Part shown: one piece after another, positions 43,354 to 49,356 of the stretch
Numbering within the stretch: the first letter of the stretch is position 1
Layout: each line of letters opens with the position of its first letter
Assembly: GCA_018303445.1 (NCBI GenBank)
Contig: JAGVYE010000049.1
Coordinates: forward strand, 1-49,356
Direction of reading: 5' to 3'
DNA length: 49,356 nucleotides
DNA from: Candidatus Woesearchaeota archaeon
Lineage (GTDB): Archaea > Nanobdellota > Nanobdellia > Woesearchaeales > GW2011-AR9
Notes under the pieces: model-generated
The model's database searches: none
The model's input: only the letters and a program-made list of their open reading frames with translations
What the model was told of the DNA's origin: nothing
Program-made: the position numbers and the translations under genes

Positions 43354-43578
43354 ATGGCAACAACAACTATACAATTGGACAAGTCCTTAGTTAAATCTCT
43401 CAAGGAGATTCAGGAATATCCTCGGCAGACATATAACGAGCTGATCAAGCACATGATAAAAATTTTCCAAGCAGTGAAGAAAAACAACCAATATGATGAA
43501 TTTCTCCATAAGATCCAACAAGCCAAAATGAAAGAACTGTGGGATAATGTGGAAGATGAGGCCTGGGAACGTGCTTAA
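43354..43578 (+). CDS. Probable antitoxin (MazE-like position)
   Basis: 74 residues from the ATG at 43354 (MATTTIQLDKSLVKSLKEIQ). The N-terminal strand-helix-helix pattern resembles a ribbon-helix-helix DNA-binding domain; the C-terminal half is a charged helix suited to toxin binding. It is followed by, and overlaps, a PemK/MazF-like gene. In-frame extension upstream to 43333 is less likely because it begins inside the promoter region. Confidence 0.7.
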   Translation: MATTTIQLDKSLVKSLKEIQEYPRQTYNELIKHMIKIFQAVKKNNQYDEFLHKIQQAKMKELWDNVEDEAWERA

Positions 43579-43882
43579 ATCGGGGGATGTTGTTCTTGTA
43601 GATGTCCAGTTCACTGATACATTCGAGATAAAGAAACGACCTGCTCTTGTCCTGTTTGAAGAACTTGGCAATGTTGTTGTTGTCGGAATCACAAGCAATA
43701 CTAGTATGAAAGGTGTTTCATTGACAAAAAGAGATGGAGTGGTAAAAGACAGCATTATAAAATTAAATTATATTTTTACTATTTCTCAAGCAATGATTGA
43801 AAAGACACTTTTTTCTGTATCAGCAGAGAAGAGAAAAGAAGTATTTAATGTGATGATTGAAAAACTCAATACCTTGCGATGA
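43556..43882 (+). CDS. MazF/PemK-like mRNA interferase toxin
   Basis: About 108 residues with the MazF/PemK fold pattern: SGDVVLVDVQFTD (beta 1), KKRPALVLFEEL, VVVVGITSN, and an NYIFTISQAMIEKTL segment. Toxins of this family cut RNA at short motifs. The ATG at 43556 overlaps the antitoxin by 23 bases; an ATG at 43547 and a GTG at 43571 are alternatives. Confidence 0.8.
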   Translation: MRPGNVLKSGDVVLVDVQFTDTFEIKKRPALVLFEELGNVVVVGITSNTSMKGVSLTKRDGVVKDSIIKLNYIFTISQAMIEKTLFSVSAEKRKEVFNVMIEKLNTLR

Positions 43883-43971
43883 TATCTCACTGGTCACTGG
43901 TCAACTTCGGATAGGGTTTTTAAAGAAGCAGCAGTATTATATCATCAGCAATCAGAAATTGGTTGCGCCTC

Positions 43972-43994
43972 ACCGTCATTCTAAAGAGGACGGT
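43972..43994. repeat. Small inverted repeat upstream of the 98-residue gene
   Basis: ACCGTC and GACGGT pair perfectly around an 11-nt loop, in the 148-bp gap after the toxin gene. A tandem 7-nt direct repeat CACTGGT lies at 43888-43901. Either could be a regulatory site; the evidence is weak. Confidence 0.3.
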
Positions 43995-44030
43995 TGAAAC
44001 AAAATGCGATAAGCAATGAGGTGTTGCTTT

Positions 44031-44327
44031 ATGAAACAAATAGAAGTAGCGCAAGCTATAAAAAATGGACAAGGAAATGTCCCAGAAAAAAAGTTCCGTG
44101 CTGGAGCAGTATCTGCGACTGTATGGTTAAATAAGGGACAGCGCCTTAATGGAGAAGAAACAGAGTACAGGGCTATCTCCATTGAGAGAAGTTATACAAA
44201 TAAGGAGGGCAAGTGGCAGTCAACGAATTCTCTTCGTATCAATGATTTGCCTAAGGCAGGAGTAGTGCTCCAAAAAGCCTACGAATATCTTGTTTTTAAG
44301 GAACAAGATTTGTTTAAAAGTGTATAA
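44031..44327 (+). CDS. 98-residue conserved-looking protein next to radA, unknown function
   Basis: 98 residues from ATG 44031, chosen because GAGGTG (44019-44024) lies 6 nt upstream. The sequence has a beta-rich core (KFRAGAVSATVWLNKGQ ... YRAISIERSYTNKEGKWQ) ending in a helix (LRINDLPKAGVVLQKAYEYL). It resembles small uncharacterised archaeal proteins I have seen in similar form, but I cannot name a family. The gap to radA is only 28 bases, which suggests co-expression. Confidence 0.7.
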   Translation: MKQIEVAQAIKNGQGNVPEKKFRAGAVSATVWLNKGQRLNGEETEYRAISIERSYTNKEGKWQSTNSLRINDLPKAGVVLQKAYEYLVFKEQDLFKSV

Positions 44328-44355
44328 TAATACATATAAATAATGAGGTGTTAAA

Positions 44356-45327
44356 ATGGTTGAAAATGGAAGTTATGCGGAGTTAAAAATGGAAAAATTA
44401 TCATTACAAGATCTCCCGGGAGTAGGGGCAGCAACAGCAGAAAAGCTTGAACAAGCAGGATATAGAGATTTAATATCTATTGCTGTGGCAACAATTGGAG
44501 AATTAGTAGAAACAACTGGTGTGACAGAAACCGTGGCTCGAAAGATGATTAACGCCGCCCGCGACAGTATGAAAATGGGATTTGAAACGGGCACGGAAAT
44601 GTTACGAAAGAGACAAGCAGTTGCAAAAATTAGCACTGGCAGCAATAGTTTTAATACTTTACTGGGTGGCGGGTTTGAGACCGGAGCGATAACAGAATGT
44701 TTTGGTGAGTTTGGTTCAGGAAAGACGCAAGTAGGTCATTCTTTAGCCGTGCAGACACTTAAACAAGAACCAGACGCGACAATAGTATACATAGACACGG
44801 AGAATACATTTAGACCGGAAAGAATTCAGCAGTTTGCTGAAGGGGCAGGTCTTGATAGCGAAGAGGTATTGGAGAAGATTATGGTAGCGCGTGCCTATAA
44901 CTCTGATCATCAGATGCTCCTAACTGAGAAAATTGAGAGTCTGATTACAGAGCAGGGGAAAAAAGTCCGCTTAATTGTTGTGGATTCGCTTACGTCTCAT
45001 TTTCGAGCTGAGTTTATCGGCCGAGGCACGCTGGCGGAAAGACAGCAGAAACTTAACAGACACATGCACCAGCTTTCAAAATTAGCGGCAAGTTATAACA
45101 TTTGTGTCTATGTAACAAACCAAGTTATGGCGAAGCCGGATCAGTTTTTTGGTGACCCCACGACTAGCATTGGGGGGCATATCGTAGGACATGCTTCCAC
45201 GTTCCGAATTTATTTACGTAAAGGGAAAAAAGGAACAAGAGTAGCAAAGTTGATAGATGCACCAAACTTAGCGGACGGAGAGGTCTGCTTTGAAGTAGCA
45301 GAAAATGGACTACGCGATGTGGCTTAG
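44356..45327 (+). CDS. radA: DNA recombinase RadA
   Basis: A 323-residue archaeal RecA/Rad51 homolog catalysing strand exchange. The N-terminal helix-hairpin-helix domain (LPGVGAATAEKLEQAGY) is followed by the ATPase: linker motif FNTLLGGGFETGAITE, Walker A GEFGSGKT, Walker B LIVVDSL, loop L1 with RAEFIGRGTLAERQQKL and L2 around DPTTSIGGHIVGHAS. No intein. GAGGTG at 44345-44350 serves as SD. Confidence 0.97.
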   Translation: MVENGSYAELKMEKLSLQDLPGVGAATAEKLEQAGYRDLISIAVATIGELVETTGVTETVARKMINAARDSMKMGFETGTEMLRKRQAVAKISTGSNSFNTLLGGGFETGAITECFGEFGSGKTQVGHSLAVQTLKQEPDATIVYIDTENTFRPERIQQFAEGAGLDSEEVLEKIMVARAYNSDHQMLLTEKIESLITEQGKKVRLIVVDSLTSHFRAEFIGRGTLAERQQKLNRHMHQLSKLAASYNICVYVTNQVMAKPDQFFGDPTTSIGGHIVGHASTFRIYLRKGKKGTRVAKLIDAPNLADGEVCFEVAENGLRDVA

Positions 45328-45354
45328 TTCTATTTTCTTTTTTTCTTTATTTTC
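45328..45354 (+). terminator. T-rich termination region after radA
   Basis: Immediately after the radA stop is a run of T-rich DNA with a seven-T stretch, the usual form of an archaeal intrinsic terminator. Confidence 0.5.
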
Positions 45355-45470
45355 CAAAACATTTAAAAATCAGAAGTTGTTATTTAACAATAAATGGAAA
45401 TCATTACTTTGCTTTTTTGACCTATGAATAATTCTTACGATAGTTCTACAATCGAAATTTTACTTATAAT

Positions 45471-45478
45471 GGAGGTAA
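45471..45478 (+). promoter_or_regulatory. Strong Shine-Dalgarno of the TRAM gene
   Basis: GGAGGTAA is the most complete SD in the window and lies 7 nt before the ATG at 45486, fixing that start. Confidence 0.7.
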
Positions 45479-45485
45479 TAGACCC

Positions 45486-45809
45486 ATGAATGAACAAAGT
45501 GCACCGGTACGTGTTGGAGAAACTTTTGATGTGGCAATTAATTCTATCGGAGGAAAGGGCGATGGTATTGCCAAGGTCAAAGGGTTTGTCTTATTTGTCG
45601 CAAATACGCAAAAAGGGGATTATGTTAAAGTCAGGGTTACAAAAGTCCTTCCTACAGTAGGCTTTGCTGAAGTTGTGGAAAAATTAGAAAAACCAGTAAA
45701 AGAATCGAAATATGCTACTGTAACTCAGGAAGAATTCACTGGAACGGAAGAAATCAGCGAAAAGTATGAAGACACGGATGATTTTGGTTCAGATCTCAAA
45801 GAAGAATGA
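45486..45809 (+). CDS. TRAM domain RNA-binding protein
   Basis: 107 residues. A TRAM beta-barrel fills residues about 8-65 (VRVGETFDVAINSIGGKGDG ... KGFVLFVAN ... GDYVKVRVTKV), the usual small archaeal TRAM protein proposed to bind RNA. The C-terminal 40 residues are acidic. It overlaps the next gene by 4 bases (ATGA). Confidence 0.9.
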   Translation: MNEQSAPVRVGETFDVAINSIGGKGDGIAKVKGFVLFVANTQKGDYVKVRVTKVLPTVGFAEVVEKLEKPVKESKYATVTQEEFTGTEEISEKYEDTDDFGSDLKEE

Positions 45810-46354
45810 AGAGATTATTTGTCGCTATATCTATTTCTCCTGAAATTAAGGAGAACGTGAAGCAACTTTATGCAGAATTAGTGAAAAAAGGCGTTGATTT
45901 GAAATTAGTGAAGATGGAAAATCTTCATTTTACACTTAAATTCTTGGGGAATATTAGTGAAGAAAGGATTTCTGTTATTGAAGAAAGTATTACGGCGGCC
46001 CTACTGGGACAGAAGTCTTTTTCATTATCTTTGAGGGGAATGGGAACTTTTTCTAATAAAGACCGCATCACTGTGGTCTGGATTGGCGTTGTTGATTCTC
46101 CTTTAGCATTGCTGATGAAAAAGATTAGTCAGAAATTAGAATTTGAGCGAAAAAAAGAAGGCGAAGATGCTCCTCATCTTACCATCGCAAGAGTAAAATC
46201 AGGAAAAAATCCGCAATGGTTAAAAGAAATAATATCCGAGTATAAGTTTAAAGAATTCGGCACAATGGTAGTAGAAAAAGTCGTGTTATATGAAAGTGAG
46301 TTGGGAAAGGAAGGAGCGAAATATAGAGTGGTGAGAGAATTCTCTTTGGAGTGA
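45806..46354 (+). CDS. thpR: RNA 2',3'-cyclic phosphodiesterase (LigT/ThpR)
   Basis: A 182-residue 2H phosphoesterase with both catalytic HxTx motifs, HFTLKFLG (about 47-54) and HLTIARVK (about 129-136). The N-terminus RLFVAISISPEI is typical. These enzymes open 2',3'-cyclic phosphates on RNA ends, for example after tRNA splicing. It is coupled to the TRAM protein, suggesting joint action on RNA. Converges on rnp4. Confidence 0.93.
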   Translation: MKRLFVAISISPEIKENVKQLYAELVKKGVDLKLVKMENLHFTLKFLGNISEERISVIEESITAALLGQKSFSLSLRGMGTFSNKDRITVVWIGVVDSPLALLMKKISQKLEFERKKEGEDAPHLTIARVKSGKNPQWLKEIISEYKFKEFGTMVVEKVVLYESELGKEGAKYRVVREFSLE

Positions 46355-46357
46355 CTT

Positions 46358-46666
46358 CTACCTTACAGGTATCCTTGTAAATTTCTTGCATTCGAAGCAG
46401 GAAATGATGACTTTTCCTTGCCTCGTTCGTATTCTTGAATTAACTCCTGGCTGTAAGTATGAATTACAGTGTTTACAGAAGCGGCGTTTGAACTCTTTCG
46501 GGAGAGGCAAGCGAGATTTCATGGCGATTTTACGTGCCAAAAAGACATATCTATTAGCGAGGGATTTATTCTGAGGGAATACTTTCTCAGCCTGAGTGGA
46601 GAGGATCGCAAGACGTTCTCTGGCGATATCTTTTTGTTTTCCTTTGGAAAAGAGAGGTTTTGGCAT
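46358..46666 (-). CDS. rnp4: RNase P protein component 4 (Rpr2/Rpp21)
   Basis: A 102-residue zinc-ribbon protein of the RNase P complex. It has an N-terminal helical half (ARERLAILSTQAEKV) and the zinc ribbon CKHC ... CFEC with SRIRTRQGKVIISC typical of Rpr2. It pairs in the holoenzyme with Rpp29, not seen here; component 3 is encoded at the start of the window. Confidence 0.9.
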   Translation of the reverse strand: MPKPLFSKGKQKDIARERLAILSTQAEKVFPQNKSLANRYVFLARKIAMKSRLPLPKEFKRRFCKHCNSYLQPGVNSRIRTRQGKVIISCFECKKFTRIPVR

Positions 46667-46740
46667 AAATCAAGAAAAATACAGTAATGATAAAAAACTT
46701 CCTCTTTTATTTGCTATTTTAGCTAGGCGACAACAACAAG

Positions 46741-46750
46741 GCATATAAAC
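46741..46750 (+). promoter_or_regulatory. TATA box of the 107-residue wHTH gene
   Basis: GCATATAAAC is centred about 27 nt before the ATG at 46773, predicting a leaderless mRNA. Confidence 0.5.
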
Positions 46751-46772
46751 TAATTCTTTTTCTTCCGATGAC

Positions 46773-47096
46773 ATGAAAAGGGGAAGACCAACACGCAGTC
46801 AAATTCGCCAGAATATTGTCGAGATTCTTTTTTTTTTAGGAAAAGGCTATGGCTATCAAATTGCAAAAATTTACAATGAAGTGTTTCCTCAAGTTACTCA
46901 GAGAAGTGTTTATTATCATTTGCGGAAGGGCATTTTGACAAATGAAATTGAAATTCATAAAATAGAAGAAGAAAAAGGAAATTTTTCCTGGGGGCCATTG
47001 GCAGAAAAGATTTATTATACTCTGGGAAAAGGTTCTAGCCCTAAAGGGGAGATAAAAGTAAGTGAATTTTTAAAAAAAATGTCACTGGGAAAATAA
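46773..47096 (+). CDS. Winged-helix DNA-binding protein
   Basis: 107 residues. MKRGRPTRSQIRQNIVEILF (basic arm and first helix), YGYQIAKIYNEVFPQVTQRSVYYHLRKGI (helix-turn-helix with PadR-like YYHLRK recognition helix) and a wing with EIEIHKIEEEKGNFSWG. I recall similar proteins in DPANN archaea annotated only as hypothetical. Probably a local transcription regulator. Target unknown. Confidence 0.75.
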   Translation: MKRGRPTRSQIRQNIVEILFFLGKGYGYQIAKIYNEVFPQVTQRSVYYHLRKGILTNEIEIHKIEEEKGNFSWGPLAEKIYYTLGKGSSPKGEIKVSEFLKKMSLGK

Positions 47097-47113
47097 TTAT
47101 GGAACCAGATTTT

Positions 47114-47728
47114 TTAAATATGAGTCGCGCTTGGTCTTAAAAAAGTGTTTACGATATCTTCTAAAATTTGTAGATCTAGAAGTTCATGCCCTTCCCTTGC
47201 AATAAAGTAGGTTTTGTTTCTTCTCGTTACTTTTCCAGAGGAGCGTAGATCTGCCATCTGTCTGCTTGCAGTTTCGCGTGACATGCCAGCCACTTTTGCA
47301 ATATCAATACCTGTAAAAAGGATAGTCTCTTTTATTCCAGTCTCAACTTTTCCATTAAGGATGGCTACAGCGTAAAGAATGCTCAGATCCAGATTTTGTC
47401 TCCTTATTGCACTGAGGGCAGCGGCAGCAGCATACATCCTTGCTTCCCTTGTCGTGCCATACCTTAGATCTGCTTCGGTGAGGGATGAAGCTTCAATTTG
47501 GTTTATTCTTCCCATAAGCTGTGATGTATGGAGCTCAAGTGATATGAAAGAGGGCCAACCTTTATCGGAGTTGGGAATTCCGATCATAGTTCTGGCATTA
47601 TACCTTCCCATAAATTGAGGGAAACCTTCCAGAGGACCAGCGTACATGAGAACAATACCATCATTAACAGTTAGAATCTCATGTCTTAATTTGTCCTCTG
47701 TCTCGGGATAAATCACTGTTTTTTCCAT
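47114..47728 (-). CDS. Crp/Fnr-like transcription regulator
   Basis: 204 residues. The C-terminal winged helix (about 140-200, ILFTGIDIAKVAGMSRETAS, then RQMADLRSSGKVTRRNKTYF) is of the Crp/Fnr type. The N-terminal region is a putative beta-rich sensor but shows no clear cyclic-nucleotide loop or FeS cysteine set. Divergent from an alkyltransferase gene across a shared TATA, so it may regulate it. Crp-type regulators are rare in small archaeal genomes. Confidence 0.8.
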   Translation of the reverse strand: MEKTVIYPETEDKLRHEILTVNDGIVLMYAGPLEGFPQFMGRYNARTMIGIPNSDKGWPSFISLELHTSQLMGRINQIEASSLTEADLRYGTTREARMYAAAAALSAIRRQNLDLSILYAVAILNGKVETGIKETILFTGIDIAKVAGMSRETASRQMADLRSSGKVTRRNKTYFIAREGHELLDLQILEDIVNTFLRPSATHI

Positions 47729-47750
47729 AGAAAAAAACTTTCACAATAAG

Positions 47751-47762
47751 ATTTATATAAAC
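47751..47762. promoter_or_regulatory. Shared palindromic TATA box of crp-like gene and alkyltransferase gene
   Basis: TTTATATAAA (47752-47761) is a perfect 10-bp palindrome. Its centre (47756.5) is 28.5 nt from the ATG of the minus-strand gene (47728) and 28.5 nt from the plus-strand ATG at 47785. The element could therefore drive both as leaderless transcripts. Confidence 0.6.
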
Positions 47763-47784
47763 TTTTTGTGTTTCAATGACCCAT

Positions 47785-48096
47785 ATGACTTTTTCAGAGC
47801 AGGTTTATGTATTATGTAGGAAAATACCACGAGGTAGGGTCACCACGTACAAAATTCTCGCTGAAAAGTTAGGGATAAAAGGATATCAAGCCATAGGTCA
47901 AGCCTTGCGTTGTAATCCTTATGCATCAGATGTTCCTTGTCACCGGGTTATAGCCAGTAATGGAAGTATAGGCGGCTTTAAAGGAAAACGAGAGGGAAAG
48001 GAAATAGATGAGAAAGTTCGTTTATTAAAGGGCGAAAGCGTCTTGGTCATTCAAGGAGAAGTAGATTTACATCAGTATCTTTATTCATTCTCGTAG
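47785..48096 (+). CDS. ogt: Methylated-DNA-protein cysteine methyltransferase (O6-alkylguanine repair)
   Basis: About 103 residues. It carries the active-site PCHRVI motif with the acceptor Cys, RGRVTTYKILAEKLG before it and GSIGGFKGKREGKE after it, the MGMT/Ogt C-terminal domain. The N-terminal domain of longer enzymes is absent, as in short alkyltransferase-like or minimal forms. The ATG at 47785 is favoured by its spacing to the TATA; an ATG at 47776 (MTHM) is possible. Confidence 0.9.
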   Translation: MTFSEQVYVLCRKIPRGRVTTYKILAEKLGIKGYQAIGQALRCNPYASDVPCHRVIASNGSIGGFKGKREGKEIDEKVRLLKGESVLVIQGEVDLHQYLYSFS

Positions 48097-48103
48097 CCAA
48101 AAA

Positions 48104-48114
48104 CTATTTAAAAC
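48104..48114 (+). promoter_or_regulatory. TATA box of the flavin reductase gene
   Basis: CTATTTAAAAC is centred about 27 nt before the ATG at 48136, giving a leaderless transcript. Confidence 0.5.
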
Positions 48115-48135
48115 GAGTTCCAAAAACTCTCTGCT

Positions 48136-48828
48136 ATGCTGAAACCACAAAAATTTGTCGGCGTCGTGGTTGAGAATAAGCTTCTTGCACCAGATGTATT
48201 AAAACTTTCTCTTAAAGTTCCACTTAGTTTTGGCTTTACGGCAGGTCAGTTTGTTACCATTAAAGTGAATAATGGAAAAGAGTCCCGTATGAAATCATAT
48301 TCTATCCTTAATCCTCCTTCTCAGCCGGGAAAATTAGATTTTTGCATCAAAATACTTCCCGATGGTTTTGCTTCCGATATTTTTAAAGCAGCGAAAGAAG
48401 GTGATTCCTTTGACATTACAGGGCCTTTAGGGCATTTTTTCTTTGATGAGGAAACTTTACATGAACATTGGTTCATTTGTGCTGGAACGGGAATAACACC
48501 TCTGTATAGCATGCTTCAAGAGTATGTGCCGAGATCCCCAGGGAAGAAGTTCAGGCTTCTCTTTGGGGCAAGAACACAAGACCATTTACTCTTTTATGAA
48601 GAGTTTAGAAAGATGGAGAAGCGGTATCCTTACTTTACTTATTTTCCAATACTCAGTAGAGAAAATTGGGAGGGGAAAATGGGGCATGCGCAGGATCATC
48701 TTGGCAAGGATTTGCAAAATAAAACGTTTTATATTTGCGGGTTGAAAGATTTAGTATTGGAAACGAAAGAATTGCTTCTCAACAAAGGAGTTGACTCTAA
48801 AAATATTAAATTTGAGAGGTATAACTAA
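48136..48828 (+). CDS. Ferredoxin-NADP reductase-like flavoprotein
   Basis: A 230-residue FNR-fold oxidoreductase. The FAD-binding barrel (about 1-100) has RMKSYSILNPP (RxxS-type FAD motif); the NAD(P) domain begins near FICAGTGITPLYSML and ends with FYICGLKDLVLETKELL. No ferredoxin domain is attached, so it probably passes electrons to a separate partner not seen here. Its last four bases (48825-48828) overlap the end of the convergent aminopeptidase gene. Confidence 0.88.
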   Translation: MLKPQKFVGVVVENKLLAPDVLKLSLKVPLSFGFTAGQFVTIKVNNGKESRMKSYSILNPPSQPGKLDFCIKILPDGFASDIFKAAKEGDSFDITGPLGHFFFDEETLHEHWFICAGTGITPLYSMLQEYVPRSPGKKFRLLFGARTQDHLLFYEEFRKMEKRYPYFTYFPILSRENWEGKMGHAQDHLGKDLQNKTFYICGLKDLVLETKELLLNKGVDSKNIKFERYN

Positions 48829-49356
48829 CTATTTTTCTTCAAAAACTGTTCGTAAATATGCATCCTCTCCATCATCTGCGACAACGCTCTTTGCGTTCCT
48901 GGGATGTGGTCTTTCTCCAGGAACGTTTTAATCTCCAGGCTTAATTTTGAATCAGCCAGAAGGCTTAAGTTTTCTAAGGTAGAATTGAAGTGCCAGACGT
49001 AATGCGAATAAATGCTTTTAATCCTGGCATAATTAGATTTAATCCAGGGCCAAACTAAGTTTCTTCCATATGGATTTCTGCACATGCCGGCGATTAAATA
49101 GACTATATTTTGATGTCTCACTTCACCTGAAAGTGCTAAGTCCAAGGCTCTTTTTAACAGTTTTTTGTCCTTGAAATAAGCTAGTGAAGTCAGTAATTGA
49201 ACCTGGTCCTGCGGATCTTCTGATTTCCTGTATAAGTTTAATAGTATATCATAAACACTTTCGCCGCCCTGCCAGGCCGCCAGCCGGTAAAGGGTAGCTT
49301 TTAAATCAGGGTCAACTAATTCTGGATTTTTTAAAAATTGTTCAAACAATTGTTGC
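48825..49356 (-). CDS. M1 aminopeptidase, C-terminal part (cut by window edge)
   Basis: 177 visible residues, with the N-terminal catalytic part beyond the right edge; the frame stays open to base 49356. The helical-repeat pattern PDLKATLYRLAAWQGGE ... SEDPQDQVQLLTSLAYFKD ... SGEVRHQNIVYLIAG ... NPYGRNLVWPWIK is that of the ERAP1-like C-terminal domain of M1 aminopeptidases. The HExxH zinc motif should lie outside the window. Normal C-terminal end, no sign of truncation on this side. Confidence 0.85.
   Translation of the reverse strand, partial: QQLFEQFLKNPELVDPDLKATLYRLAAWQGGESVYDILLNLYRKSEDPQDQVQLLTSLAYFKDKKLLKRALDLALSGEVRHQNIVYLIAGMCRNPYGRNLVWPWIKSNYARIKSIYSHYVWHFNSTLENLSLLADSKLSLEIKTFLEKDHIPGTQRALSQMMERMHIYEQFLKKNS

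Noticed and set aside
43888-43901. Direct repeat CACTGGT CACTGGT as the start of a repeat array
   Set aside because: Only two copies, no further units; left as a minor note.
1-49356. tRNA, rRNA, CRISPR arrays, transposases
   Set aside because: Scanned the gaps between genes for cloverleaf patterns, regularly spaced repeats and transposase-like frames; none found by eye. A short or intron-containing tRNA could still be missed.

Overview
The window is a stretch of archaeal chromosome. It carries DNA polymerase D (both subunits), MCM, Orc1/Cdc6, RPA-type OB-fold proteins, RadA, Hjc, TBP, TFE, aIF2-beta, archaeal-type TyrRS and two RNase P proteins. Genes that follow a promoter mostly start about 28 nt downstream of the centre of a TATA box (leaderless); genes inside operons use GGAGGTG-like Shine-Dalgarno (SD) sites or ATGA start/stop overlaps. 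The AT-rich sequence, tight packing and long run of short pilin-like membrane proteins suggest a DPANN archaeon (Woesearchaeota/Pacearchaeota-like). That placement is inference. I see no rRNA, tRNA, CRISPR array or transposase gene.

Layout. 1-0.65 kb: end of an MntA/HepT toxin-antitoxin pair. 0.65-3.6 kb: RNase P protein 3 (minus), then a tRNA-thiolation operon (ubiquitin-like carrier, TtuA/Ncs6 thiolase, E1-like enzyme). 3.7-14.8 kb: replication core with TBP, MCM, an RPA-like protein, an AT-rich probable origin (7983-8464) bounded by two inverted ORB-like boxes, then orc1/cdc6 and the PolD small and large subunits. 14.9-22.2 kb: housekeeping genes (DUF1003, DUF424, aIF2-beta, TFE, Hjc, DUF84 NTPase, RNase Z, HAD, TyrRS, M16 peptidase), mostly on the minus strand.

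22.3-39.9 kb: 17 consecutive plus-strand genes, nearly all encoding proteins with one N-terminal membrane segment. They start with two related cysteine-rich surface proteins (370 and 2129 residues) that share a 16-cysteine extracellular module and a similar cytoplasmic tail. Fifteen pilin-like or single-pass proteins follow, many with a class III-like K-x-G-[Q/E] signature before the hydrophobic stretch. No assembly ATPase, PilC-like platform or prepilin peptidase lies in the window. This is the best candidate for an undescribed cell-surface system.

40-49.4 kb: an RPA with two OB folds, a YdjM-type membrane hydrolase, an unrecognised 570-residue protein, a MazEF/PemK-like pair, a small protein next to RadA, RadA, a TRAM protein with an RNA 2',3'-cyclic phosphodiesterase, RNase P protein 4, a DNA-binding wHTH protein, a Crp-like regulator divergent from an alkyltransferase, a flavin reductase, and the C-terminal part of an M1 aminopeptidase cut by the window edge.

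Most notable: the PolD small subunit lacks the GNH(D) catalytic segment of its phosphoesterase fold, and a perfect inverted repeat sits at that point. The downstream ORB-like box overlaps the SD of orc1/cdc6. One 10-bp palindromic TATA box lies at equal distance from two divergent start codons.
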